From G965195345 sp965277775 (lineage in GTDB: Bacteria; Pseudomonadota; Gammaproteobacteria; CAKMZV01): 64,000 bases of DNA. The notes beneath the pieces are model-generated. The model made no database searches, had not been told where the DNA came from, and saw only the letters and a program-made list of their open reading frames with translations. The position numbers and the translations under genes are program-made. The stretch lies in contig OZ255843.1 in the NCBI GenBank assembly GCA_965277775.1, forward strand, positions 1,240,001-1,304,000, in the 5' to 3' direction. Below, piece by piece: positions 44,706 through 53,691 of the stretch (the stretch's first letter is position 1; each line of letters opens with the position of its first letter).

Positions 44706-45467
44706 TTGTTGGCATTCATAGTAGAGCATACGCCTACGCTGACCCATTTTCAGTGGGCCATGGTCTCATTGATTTTCATGTGGACAGGTTTTGTCCGTTC
44801 AGGTTTAGGCTTTGGTGGCGCAGCCTTAGGGTTGCCGTTATTTTTTTTCATCATTCCTGATGCACTCATTTGGTTGCCAGTCATTGGTCTGCACCTGTTA
44901 TTAGCGGCCGCATTAACGCTCTACGGCGAGACCAGCAAAATTGATTACGCTTTCCTGAAAAAGAACTTTGGCTGGACAATCATTCCCAATTTAATTGGGA
45001 TCTTGGGGCTCATCACACTGCCAGCACAGTGGCTGGTATTATTCATTTATAGCATATCGATCATTTACGCTTTGCAGTGGCTGTTTAACTGGGGCTATCG
45101 CTCACAAATGCGCTGGCAAGATTACGGATTGCTCATGCTTGCTGGATACGTCATGGGCACATCCTTAAGTGGCGCACCTATTTTGCTCCAAGTCGTCGTT
45201 CGCCAAGTGAGTCGGCATCGATTAAAATCAACATTATTCGTGATGTGGGTTATTTTTACGTCTATTAAACTGAGTTCTTTTGTCATTGTCGGAATTTCAG
45301 TACAATGGGTGATGGCATTGCTCATGTTGCCTTTTGCAGGCATTGGGCATTATTTTGGTGTGATGGTGCATCAAAAGATGATCGAAAACGAACGCAGCAC
45401 CAAAAATGTGATGGGCGTCGTGCTCATTTTAATTAGCGTGCTCGGTATGTATCGAGCGCTTGAATAG
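44706..45467 (+). CDS. TauE/SafE-family membrane transporter
   Basis: About 253 residues with seven or eight hydrophobic segments and the GFGGAALGLPLFFF motif near the N-terminus. The second half repeats a similar pattern (AGYVMGTSLSGAPILLQVVV), as is usual for this sulphite/organosulphonate exporter family. The substrate is unknown. The start is uncertain: TTG at 44706 (used here) or ATG at 44760, neither with a strong ribosome binding site. Confidence 0.82.
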   Translation: MLAFIVEHTPTLTHFQWAMVSLIFMWTGFVRSGLGFGGAALGLPLFFFIIPDALIWLPVIGLHLLLAAALTLYGETSKIDYAFLKKNFGWTIIPNLIGILGLITLPAQWLVLFIYSISIIYALQWLFNWGYRSQMRWQDYGLLMLAGYVMGTSLSGAPILLQVVVRQVSRHRLKSTLFVMWVIFTSIKLSSFVIVGISVQWVMALLMLPFAGIGHYFGVMVHQKMIENERSTKNVMGVVLILISVLGMYRALE

Positions 45468-45503
45468 ATTGGCACGATGGTGCAAGTAAAATATGAGGCG
45501 AGA

Positions 45504-45683
45504 ATGATGATAAAGAAAGGGATTCAACTATTGGTCACTGTGGGTTTTATGGCATTTATGTTCGGCTGTAGTAGTACCCCCACGGCAGAAGAAATTATGG
45601 CAAAAAAAGAGCAAGAACGACAGAGACAGCTCAATCGTGCGCAAGACAGCTACGATCAATTGGACCAAACCCTCAGCGAGTAA
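45504..45683 (+). CDS. Small lipoprotein
   Basis: 59 residues. The signal sequence ends in lipobox FMFGC, followed by a short helical, charged tail rich in Lys, Glu and Gln (about residues 30-55). ATGATG at 45504 has GAGG upstream. It lies between a transporter gene and ndh. No named family is recognised. Confidence 0.7.
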   Translation: MMIKKGIQLLVTVGFMAFMFGCSSTPTAEEIMAKKEQERQRQLNRAQDSYDQLDQTLSE

Positions 45684-45719
45684 GTTTGAGGAAATTTTAG
45701 CAAAAGGGCGGTGATTAAG

Positions 45720-47015
45720 ATGTCCCATCAAACTCAATCAACTGACCAACGCAAGCGGGTTATTGTGGTGGGCGCTGGATTTGCTGGCATTGAAGTCACT
45801 CGTGCTTTAAAAAAACGCCACGATTTAGAAATCATTGTCATTGATCGCCGAAATTACCACCTGTTTCAGCCATTGTTGTACCAAGTGGCCATGGCTGGAC
45901 TCAACGCAGCAGACATTGCTGAACCCATACGCTCAATTTTTTCTAAGTCACCCAATATAACGGTTTACCAGGGCGCTGTATTATCGATTGATGCCCAAGC
46001 CAAAAAAGTTAAAACCGATTTTTTGCCATTTGATTTTGATTATCTCGTGCTGGCAACGGGGGCCGTGCACCACTATTTTGGTAACGACGATTGGGAAGCG
46101 CACGCGCCAGGGTTAAAAACGCTGGCACAAGCAACGGAAATGCGCCTAAGGGTTTTGAGTGCTTTTGAAGAAGCAGAGAAAACACAAGACTTGGCACTTC
46201 GCCAAAAGCATTTAACTTTTGTTATTGTGGGCGCAGGTCCAACTGGGGTTGAATTAGCGGGGGCCATTGCTGAGATGAGAACATACACCCTGCGTGATGA
46301 TTTTCACAACATTAACTCCGAGGATGCACGCGTCATATTGATCAACGCCAGAGATTTGGTGCTCAACACCTTTGCTCCTGAACTTTCGGGTCGCGCCGCC
46401 CATTCTCTTAAAAAATTAGGTGTTGAACTGCTGACCAATGCCCGCGTAACCGAAGTCAATGGTGATGGGGTATTCATCGGCGACAAATTTATTTCCAGCT
46501 CAACCGTCCTTTGGGCAGCGGGGGTTAAGGCGTCTCCGATTGGTAAACATTCAGATCTGCCAACCGATCAGAGTGGACGCATATTCACAGACCCAGATTT
46601 GTCTGTCCCCAATCACCCCAATGTTTTTGTGGCAGGAGACCTTGCCCACATAAAACAGAATGAAACCGTATTAGCTGGAGTCGCACCTGTCGCCATGCAA
46701 TCGGGCAAGCACGTCGCAAAAATGATTATTGCCGACTTAGAAGGCAAAGCCCGTCGCCCCTTTCGTTATTTTGACAAGGGCAGTATGGCAACCATTGGGC
46801 GATCAGAGGCGATAGTGCAATCGGGCAAGTTGAAGCTTTGGGGCTGGCTGGCTTGGATCGTTTGGTTGCTTCTGCACGTCGTGTATTTGGTACGCTATAG
46901 AAATCGGTTTTTCACCCTCATACAATGGGGCATATCATACTTTTTCTATCGCCGAGGCGCACGTTTGATTATCAGGAAAACTTGGGAGCGACGCAAACTT
47001 GACAAGTCGCCCTAA
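45720..47015 (+). CDS. ndh: Type II NADH:quinone oxidoreductase
   Basis: A single-subunit, non-proton-pumping NADH dehydrogenase of 431 residues. The FAD motif VVGAGFAGIEVTRAL is N-terminal and the NADH motif VGAGPTGVELAGAIAEM central. FVAGDLA precedes the quinone-side helices. The C-terminus has a membrane helix (LAWIVWLLLHVVYLVRYRNR) and a basic tail. The ATG at 45720 is preferred over an in-frame GTG at 45711. Confidence 0.93.
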   Translation: MSHQTQSTDQRKRVIVVGAGFAGIEVTRALKKRHDLEIIVIDRRNYHLFQPLLYQVAMAGLNAADIAEPIRSIFSKSPNITVYQGAVLSIDAQAKKVKTDFLPFDFDYLVLATGAVHHYFGNDDWEAHAPGLKTLAQATEMRLRVLSAFEEAEKTQDLALRQKHLTFVIVGAGPTGVELAGAIAEMRTYTLRDDFHNINSEDARVILINARDLVLNTFAPELSGRAAHSLKKLGVELLTNARVTEVNGDGVFIGDKFISSSTVLWAAGVKASPIGKHSDLPTDQSGRIFTDPDLSVPNHPNVFVAGDLAHIKQNETVLAGVAPVAMQSGKHVAKMIIADLEGKARRPFRYFDKGSMATIGRSEAIVQSGKLKLWGWLAWIVWLLLHVVYLVRYRNRFFTLIQWGISYFFYRRGARLIIRKTWERRKLDKSP

Positions 47016-47157
47016 CAGGATATTTCCTGCATCAAAGACTGGTGCGTTTTTTGAAAGAGACGAGCCGTTTGTAACAGACTCATCATTAAAGAAAGGTTGT
47101 TTTTGTCGTGAAAATCATCAATCTTTGGCAGAATGTCTTTACTCTCGAAAGTGGTTA

Positions 47158-47646
47158 TTACTTAGGCATGACATCAGCACTAGTGATGAATTCACCAAAT
47201 GCTTTGCACCAAATGGTGACTGAGTTCACGTCCACACCTTCAGGCAGGCGGTAAAACGAAGCCCCAGAACCCTTGGATAATTTGCCAAGCTCGGTTTGTT
47301 TTTTTAAGTCAAAACGGTCTTCATGATCAACATTGCGGTCTTTGGAAACATAAACATGATAGTCTGGACCGGGCGTCGAATCAAAATTAGGGGCAAGCTG
47401 AACAAATTTACCTTGGTCTGTTTCTACGATGTAAACTTGCCCTGAACCACGATGGAAGCTGTCTTGACCTCGATCTTTATCGCGAAACATGCCATACGCC
47501 ACCGTCTTCCCTTCAACCATTTCATCGTCTTTAAAGCGAGATTTTATGTCGCCAATATGCCCCCCAACTGCGGTCGTGAAATCGTCCAACCAACCTGCTT
47601 GGGCGGGTAAACTTATGGCAAATATGAGTAATAATGCTATTTTCAT
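47158..47646 (-). CDS. Exported DM13-domain protein
   Basis: 162 residues with a signal peptide ending near SLPAQA. The mature region matches DM13: GSGQVYIVE, a PGPDYHVYVS segment, then SFYRLPEGVDVNSVTIWCKA, which includes the invariant Cys, and FGEFITSADVMP. DM13 proteins are proposed to take part in extracytoplasmic redox reactions. It is convergent with ndh and 86 bp downstream of the GMC gene. Confidence 0.83.
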   Translation of the reverse strand: MKIALLLIFAISLPAQAGWLDDFTTAVGGHIGDIKSRFKDDEMVEGKTVAYGMFRDKDRGQDSFHRGSGQVYIVETDQGKFVQLAPNFDSTPGPDYHVYVSKDRNVDHEDRFDLKKQTELGKLSKGSGASFYRLPEGVDVNSVTIWCKAFGEFITSADVMPK

Positions 47647-47732
47647 GAGTCTTACCTGAGTTGTTTATTCGGTTGTATTTTAGCCCAATTCTGCGCTTGA
47701 TGAGGCGAACATTTACGATTGAATAGCACAGT

Positions 47733-49334
47733 TCAATACTTGTCTGCATCCATTTTGATCAAATCGGCTGCTTTTTCAGCAATCATAATCGTTGGTGCAT
47801 TGGTATTGCCCGAGGTGATCGTTGGCATGATGGAAGCATCCACAACTCGTAAACGATCAATGCCATGCACTTTGAGTTGATCGTCCACCACGGCGTTTTT
47901 ATCAGATCCCATTTTGCAGGTACCAGCAGGGTGATAAATGGTTTGGCTATATTGCCGAGCCGCGTCTAATAAGGCTTCATCTGATTGATATTTATCCCCT
48001 GGGATGTATTCACCAGAGATTTGATTCTTCAACGAAGGCGATTGGGCAATGCCTCGCGCCACCTTAATGCCCCCAATAACCACAGGGAAATCGCGCTCAT
48101 CTGAAAGATAGTTCGCATGGATGTGTGGATGTTTTAATGGGTCATTGCTATGAATGTGGATGTGTCCTCTGCTGTACGGTCTAAGTTGACAAACAGAAGC
48201 TGTAAAAGCTGAAAAAGGATGGACGCCCTCGCCTGGAGAATCCGCGCTTAAAGGCTGCATATGAAACTGTATGTCGGGGCGGTCAAGACCGGGTTGTGAA
48301 TAGGTAAAAATTGCCACTTGGCTGGCAGCTAAAGTCATTGGACCCGTGCGAAATAACAGATATTTCAGTCCAACCATGCCTTGTTTTAACCAACTGTTTA
48401 ACTCATCGTTGAGCGTCTGTTGATGGGTTTTAAAAACCAATCGAATTTGCAAATGATCCTGCAAATTTTCACCAACACCAGACAAGGCATGCACCATTGG
48501 AATGCCCAATGGCTCTAACACTTTAGCTTGACCAACACCCGATAACTCTAATATTTGTGGGCTTCCGATGGCACCTGCACTCAAAATCACCTCTTTCTTG
48601 CAGTAAACCGTGTGTTTCTGATTGTTTTTGAGGTATTCCACGCCAATTGTTTTATTGTGTTCAAACAAAACCCGCGAAGTCTGAGCGCGTACGATCACTT
48701 CTAAATTTTTTCGATAACTTATGGGCTTTAAAAATCCTTTGGCCGTACTCCAACGAAAACCATTATGTGCCGTTTGTTGAAAATAGGCCACACCATTTTG
48801 ATCAGCCCCATTGTAATCCTCGTTCAGAGGGATACCGTACTCCTGTGCCGCTTGAATGAAATTTTCTGCAATGGGTCGTCTGAGGCGTAAATCAGAGACT
48901 TTTAAATACCCGCCCGTGCCATGATAGTGGTCAGCACCTCGTTGTTGGTCCTCGGACTTTTTAAAATATGGCAGAACGTCTTTATACGACCAATTTTTAT
49001 TGCCCAAAGAAGCCCACTCATCAAAATCTTGTGATTGTCCTCGAACGTACAACAACCCATTGATTGAGCTGGAACCCCCCAACACCTTACCGCGAGGCCA
49101 CTGTAATTGGCGGTTGTTTATGCCAGGATCGGGCTCGGTTTTGTAACACCAATCTGTATTGGGGTTGTGCATGGTTTTGAAGTAACCAACGGGCACATGA
49201 ATCCAAGGATTCCAATCCGTACCACCCGCCTCGAGCAACAATACCGAATGATTGCCCTCGCTTAAACGATTGGCTAAAACACAACCAGCAGAACCTGCCC
49301 CAACAATGATGTAATCGAAATGTTTTTCAAACAC
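47733..49334 (-). CDS. GMC-family FAD oxidoreductase (choline/alcohol dehydrogenase type)
   Basis: 533 residues. The FAD motif is DYIIVGAGSAGCVLANRLSE at the N-terminus. GKVLGGSSSINGLLYVRG and the C-terminal IYHPAGTCKMG with GNTNAPTIMIAEK complete the GMC signatures. It could be choline dehydrogenase or a medium-chain alcohol dehydrogenase like AlkJ; no betB or alk genes are nearby, so the substrate is open. Confidence 0.92.
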   Translation of the reverse strand: MFEKHFDYIIVGAGSAGCVLANRLSEGNHSVLLLEAGGTDWNPWIHVPVGYFKTMHNPNTDWCYKTEPDPGINNRQLQWPRGKVLGGSSSINGLLYVRGQSQDFDEWASLGNKNWSYKDVLPYFKKSEDQQRGADHYHGTGGYLKVSDLRLRRPIAENFIQAAQEYGIPLNEDYNGADQNGVAYFQQTAHNGFRWSTAKGFLKPISYRKNLEVIVRAQTSRVLFEHNKTIGVEYLKNNQKHTVYCKKEVILSAGAIGSPQILELSGVGQAKVLEPLGIPMVHALSGVGENLQDHLQIRLVFKTHQQTLNDELNSWLKQGMVGLKYLLFRTGPMTLAASQVAIFTYSQPGLDRPDIQFHMQPLSADSPGEGVHPFSAFTASVCQLRPYSRGHIHIHSNDPLKHPHIHANYLSDERDFPVVIGGIKVARGIAQSPSLKNQISGEYIPGDKYQSDEALLDAARQYSQTIYHPAGTCKMGSDKNAVVDDQLKVHGIDRLRVVDASIMPTITSGNTNAPTIMIAEKAADLIKMDADKY

Positions 49335-49800
49335 GGATTGTTCTTATCATAGATGCATTGAAATTGGATAAACGCAACAAGCGTTGCTCAGTTGTATGGT
49401 CATGCTGCCGTTCAATCATTAAAAACGCCCGCTTGGCAATACCAATGCACAATGAGTGCAAGTACGGAGAATTGTAATGGATAATGTGGGGCTAATTGGT
49501 AGAATTGATAAAAGATTGAATTTTAATTTGACATTCAGTCTTAGGCAGATAAACAAAAAATTGGTAAACACCATCATGTAATGGTTCAATGTACAATCTT
49601 CGTAGAATAATAATTCACACTTTTTTATAAATTCAAGTATCTTAAGTTCAGACATTCATTTTTTAACAGTCTAAATATCTCACGTACAATAATGAGTAGT
49701 TGCCCATTATTCAATGAAGATTTTACGCCGCCTGATACACAGTTGAGATGAACAAAGTGGGTGTTTTGGTGCACCTGTAATCAAAAAGTGGTTTTTACGG

Positions 49801-49840
49801 CATCAGTCAAAAGCATGCGGTATCGGTCAAAAGTATTGGA
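49801..49840. repeat. 20-bp imperfect tandem repeat
   Basis: Two adjacent 20-mers share the core ATCRGTCAAAAGYAT and match at 14 of 20 positions. It could be a regulator-binding site upstream of the lipoprotein promoter or the multi-repeat end of a lost insertion sequence. Confidence 0.45.
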
Positions 49841-49851
49841 TGAATATTCTT

Positions 49852-50466
49852 TAATTTTAAACATAATGCAGTTTTATAAAATTTTTCATATAATGGACTG
49901 TGCATTATTGTAAGATTCAGATTTTATAGGTATCAACTAATCATTTTTTAAATAAATTCAAGTTAATCGTTATGTATAAATTATTCTCAATGTTTTCTAT
50001 CAGTTCATTGCTTCAAGGGCATGCGTCCAGCCAATCTATTCTCGCTTTTATGAGTGGAATCACTCGCACGTTCAAGGCAGTGAATCGACGCGCATTGAAT
50101 ACCATAGGTACAACATTGATGCTATCTGCATTATTGTCTGCTTGCAGCAGCGGCGGCGGCGGTGGCGGTAGCGATGCACCTGCGCCAGCAGCGCCAACAA
50201 CTTTTTCAGTATCAAGCAGTAACTTTGGTGTTGATGAAGATTTTGCGACCCCTCAGTTAGTCGCCTCTGTATCCAATGCAACAGCAATTACGGTTAGTCA
50301 ATCCAATACTGGAGTGGTCACTGTAACGACCTCAACCTCACAAGTTAATGTATCGAGTATTCCTAATGCCAATGGGCGCACCATCCTAACCATTAGGGCG
50401 ACCAATGGCACGCTCATTGCCACAACTCAGGTGACTGTGACCGTGAACGCTGTCAATGACCCACCC
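49852..50466 (+). repeat. Duplicated 5' cassette, copy 1
   Basis: The roughly 120 bp before the start and the first 165 codons of the FG-GAP lipoprotein gene are nearly repeated at 53692-54349. The match covers the -10 region, signal sequence, Gly tract and first Ig-like domain, and ends at the VNDPP motif, beyond which the genes differ. Confidence 0.9.
49889..49894 (+). promoter_or_regulatory. Candidate -10 box of the FG-GAP lipoprotein gene
   Basis: A perfect TATAAT within the conserved upstream sequence; the same position in copy 2 is TACAAT (53752-53757). No clear -35 is seen, so an activator may be needed. Confidence 0.45.
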
Positions 50467-52458
50467 ATCTTAACGGTAAATTCAAACTCAGTCTCTTTAG
50501 GTTCAGCGTCCATCGATCTGACTGTTTCCGCTTTCGATGTGGAGGATAGCACCTTATCCTTCAGCGTTTCAACGGGTCAGGGTGTTGTTAACACAGCCAT
50601 TACCACCAACAGGTTGACCATAACGCGATTAGATTTCAGCCTGAATGCGCCGCAAATAATGCTGACACTCAGAACAACCGATACAGCTAACGTATCGACT
50701 TTTACCAGCATTGTTGTCATACCTGTAGCCCCATTGTTTGTGACCACAGGTGGCATCAAGACCCTTGATTTTGCTTGGAGTGCGATCTCTATTGCGACGC
50801 ATTATCAATTGCAAAGCAATCCCGATGGCACTTCGGGTTTTACGGACTTAAGTACCACGGGCATTGTTGTCAGTCCCAATAGCACCAATATCAGACAGAC
50901 TACAGCGCAAGCTTTGGTTGCCTTACACCAGTACATTCCAAATGTGCGTAATCCACAATATGCGGTGGGAACTTGTAATACAGCATCATCTTGTGCCCCT
51001 TTATTTGCTCATAATACGGTCTCCTTGACCAATGCGCAGCTAAACAGCCTGATTGGTCGTTTGCAAGCGAGTAACGCTGGAACACATGATAATTTTGGCA
51101 GGCCTGTGAGTTTAAGCGCTGATGGTAATACATTAGCTGTAGGGGCAAGAGGTGAATATAGCTCATCGACTGGCGTTAATGGGGCGCAGGATGATAATTC
51201 TGCTGCTAATTCAGGGGCGGTGTATGTATTCCGTCGCATTGGAGGTGCGTGGTCTCAACAAGCATATATCAAAGCTTCAAATTCGGATGGGCGCGATGAT
51301 TTTGGCTTAGTGGTTCTAAGCGCTGATGGTAATACATTAGCTGTAGGGGCAAGTGGTGAAGATAGCTCATCGACTGGCGTTAATGGGGCGCAGAATGATA
51401 ATACTGCTACTAATTCAGGGGCGGTGTATGTATTCCGCTTCAGCACAGGTTCTAGCACCTGGTCTCAACAAGCGTACATTAAAGCCTCAAATACAGGGGC
51501 GAACGATAGTTTTGGTAATCCTGTGAGTTTAAGTGCAGATGGCAATACTCTTGCGGTCGGAGCTACTGATGAGGATGGCTCATCGACTGGTGTTAATGGG
51601 GCGCAGGATGATAATGCTGCTTCTAATTCAGGCGCGGTGTATGTATTCCGTTTCAGCACTGGATCCAGCACTTGGTCTCAACAAGCATACATCAAAGCCT
51701 CAAATACGGGGGCGCGCGACGATGACTTTGGTTATTCAGTGGTTCTAAGCGCTGATGGTAATACATTAGCTGTAGGGGCAAGTGGTGAAGATAGCTCATC
51801 GACTGGCGTTAATGGGGCGCAGAATAGTAACTCTACTGATACAGGGGCGGTGTATCTATTCCGTTTCAATACGACTTCCAGCATCTGGTCTCAACGAGCA
51901 TATATCAAAGCCTCAAATACGGGGCTGGACGATGAATTTGGCGGGTCTGTGAGTTTAAGTGCAGATGGCAATACCCTTGCGGTCGGAGCACATCGTGAGA
52001 ATGGTGCATCAACGGGCGTTAATGGGGGGCAGGATGATAATATTGCTTCTAATTCAGGGGCGGTGTATGTATTCCGCTTCAGCACAGGTTCTAGCACTTG
52101 GTCTCAACAAGCATACATCAAAGCCTCAAATACAGAGGCAAACGATAATTTCGGCTATTCTTTGAGTTTAAGTGCAGATGGCAACACCCTTGCGGTCGGG
52201 GCAAGATTCGAGAATAGCTCATCGACTGGTGTTAATGGGGCGCAGAATGGTAATACTGCTTCTGGTTCAGGGGCGGTGTATGTATTCCGCTTCAGCACAG
52301 GTTCTAACACCTGGGCTCAACAAGCCTATATCAAAGCCATTGACACTTCTGCCAATGCTTTTTTTGGATTTTCAGTGAGCTTAAGCAGTAATGGGAATAC
52401 TCTTGCTGTAGGCGCAATTGGTGTTAACAACCTTACAGGCGCAGTTTACCTGTACTAA
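49972..52458 (+). CDS. Lipoprotein with Ig-like domain and seven FG-GAP repeats
   Basis: 828 residues. The long N-terminus ends in lipobox LLSAC (Cys58), followed by a six-Gly linker and DAPAPAAP. Residues about 78-165 form a cadherin/Ig-like domain ending in VNDPP, and a second, diverged domain follows to about 255. From 51067 there are seven FG-GAP units of 69-71 residues (the last one short), each with FG..(V)SLSADGNTLAVGA, STGVNGAQ and GAVYVFR, predicting a seven-bladed propeller. An internal ATG at 50050 would give a shorter, more usual lipoprotein signal; neither start has a ribosome binding site. Likely exposed on the outer membrane and possibly adhesive (inference). It shares its 5' cassette with the next gene. 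Confidence 0.88.
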   Translation: MYKLFSMFSISSLLQGHASSQSILAFMSGITRTFKAVNRRALNTIGTTLMLSALLSACSSGGGGGGSDAPAPAAPTTFSVSSSNFGVDEDFATPQLVASVSNATAITVSQSNTGVVTVTTSTSQVNVSSIPNANGRTILTIRATNGTLIATTQVTVTVNAVNDPPILTVNSNSVSLGSASIDLTVSAFDVEDSTLSFSVSTGQGVVNTAITTNRLTITRLDFSLNAPQIMLTLRTTDTANVSTFTSIVVIPVAPLFVTTGGIKTLDFAWSAISIATHYQLQSNPDGTSGFTDLSTTGIVVSPNSTNIRQTTAQALVALHQYIPNVRNPQYAVGTCNTASSCAPLFAHNTVSLTNAQLNSLIGRLQASNAGTHDNFGRPVSLSADGNTLAVGARGEYSSSTGVNGAQDDNSAANSGAVYVFRRIGGAWSQQAYIKASNSDGRDDFGLVVLSADGNTLAVGASGEDSSSTGVNGAQNDNTATNSGAVYVFRFSTGSSTWSQQAYIKASNTGANDSFGNPVSLSADGNTLAVGATDEDGSSTGVNGAQDDNAASNSGAVYVFRFSTGSSTWSQQAYIKASNTGARDDDFGYSVVLSADGNTLAVGASGEDSSSTGVNGAQNSNSTDTGAVYLFRFNTTSSIWSQRAYIKASNTGLDDEFGGSVSLSADGNTLAVGAHRENGASTGVNGGQDDNIASNSGAVYVFRFSTGSSTWSQQAYIKASNTEANDNFGYSLSLSADGNTLAVGARFENSSSTGVNGAQNGNTASGSGAVYVFRFSTGSNTWAQQAYIKAIDTSANAFFGFSVSLSSNGNTLAVGAIGVNNLTGAVYLY
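51067..52455 (+). repeat. Seven FG-GAP coding repeats of 207-213 bp
   Basis: Units start at 51067, 51274, 51484, 51697, 51910, 52123 and 52336. Units 3 to 6 are exactly 213 bp and highly similar in DNA, so recent duplication or gene conversion is likely. The seventh ends early with GAVYLY, as expected for closure of a propeller. Confidence 0.9.
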
Positions 52459-52493
52459 ATATTCAGCACAACTGCCCTCGTCTTAAATTATTC

Positions 52494-52530
52494 GTCTCAG
52501 CACCGTCCTTGCATAAGGCGGTGCTGAGAC
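52494..52530. terminator. Strong hairpin downstream of the FG-GAP gene
   Basis: A perfect 12-bp inverted repeat, GTCTCAGCACCG/CGGTGCTGAGAC, with further pairing of CCTT and AAGG around a GCAT loop, 36 bp after the stop. No T-run follows on either strand. It may end or protect the transcript without being a classical terminator. Confidence 0.55.
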
Positions 52531-53691
52531 AAGTAATTAGTGTCTTGCTAAACACTTACTCAGTATCAATCTGAACGGACTTGGATGACTTTCAAGTTGA
52601 ATGTCTATTGAATATTAGAGCATTGACTATTTGATGTGATCGTGCCCCATTTTCTGTATGCTTGACACGTCAGTTGAGCGTTATTAGAAGCAGTGGTTCT
52701 GATGTTGCTATCAAGACTAAGGCTTGGATGAGTGCCGAAGTGATTGAACGGTGCATTGTATCCCCCGTACCAACTTGTTAATCAGCGCCAGTATTCACAA
52801 TCGAACAATTAGAATCATTAGTGGATGAAGTGCTTGAACCCCCCAAACAGGCCTGCAATAAAGCCGCCATCAAAGCAAAATATCTTTTGCAGTGATAAAG
52901 CGTCGTTTCGTTAAGATTGAATCCATAGAACATCAACTTATAGCTTATAACAGTGTGTCGTATTTGATAGAACTTCCATAGAATGCTATTAGATTGATGT
53001 CAAATTCAACAAGTCTATGTACAAAACCACCTAATTATGGGGACTTATTCAAATTCTGTGCTTTAGGCAATTGCTTTCGTAATGTGCAGCGAATTTAAAG
53101 GATGATGACCTATGTGGCGACACTCATCGAGTAGCAACAGCTTGCCACAAGTCTGACGTAGCAGAAATAACCGTCTTAACCATCCTCGCAAACTGAGTAT
53201 GACTTACCGCTCTGTGATCTTTTTTATTCATGATTCTATAGGTTACTGCTATAAGATAATGACTTAAGGTAGTCTTCCATGGATTGCCAGCCGGACTCGC
53301 CCCCTCTGTAGCGGGTAATTTTATTTTTGTTTTTTTTCATTCTATCCTGAGAAAAATTTCTCCCAGACCCATGCCTAAATTGCTTTAAATTTATCAATGT
53401 TTATATAAACAAAGCGGTGCATAGATTTATGTTAAATTTAGACTCTAATTTTTCAACATGGTCTGATGCTGAAAAGCTTAAAGATTGACAACAACAGACA
53501 CCAATCGTTGCACTATCCATAGTCAAAACATGACCGTTTTTTGTAGGGTAGTCATAAAAACCTTGTACGCCATTATTCTTAACGGATGTTGTGGCATAAG
53601 TATAGTCTCCTATATCAGTAATCGCTTATGTTACGTAATGCTTATTGAACCAGTTATGTTAAAAAATTTCACTAAATTAAACAGCTTCCAC
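52531..53691. other. Gene-poor spacer with apparent coding remnants
   Basis: 1.16 kb with no intact gene that I can support. On the plus strand, about 52690-52895 reads as a peptide-like frame with one internal stop (including SAEVIERC and VDEVLEPPKQACNKAAIKAK). On the minus strand two short frames occur at 53340-53236 (start MKKNKNKITRYRGGESGW) and 53231-53124 (start MNKKDHRAVSHTQF). These look like pieces of decayed genes, but I do not recognise the families. A 69-codon plus frame at 53485-53694 has no supporting features. Confidence 0.4.

Larger units (their letters stand above)
49335..49971. other. AT-rich gene-poor region upstream of the lipoprotein pair
   Basis: 637 bp without a convincing gene. 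A 78-codon minus-strand frame (49419-49655) has no family features or ribosome binding site and is probably chance. The right half holds a 20-bp imperfect direct repeat and, from about 49852, the upstream sequence that is duplicated before the second lipoprotein gene. Confidence 0.6.

Noticed and set aside
49419..49655. A 78-codon minus-strand frame rich in hydrophobic residues.
   Set aside because: No ribosome binding site or recognisable family; AT-rich intergenic DNA readily gives such frames.
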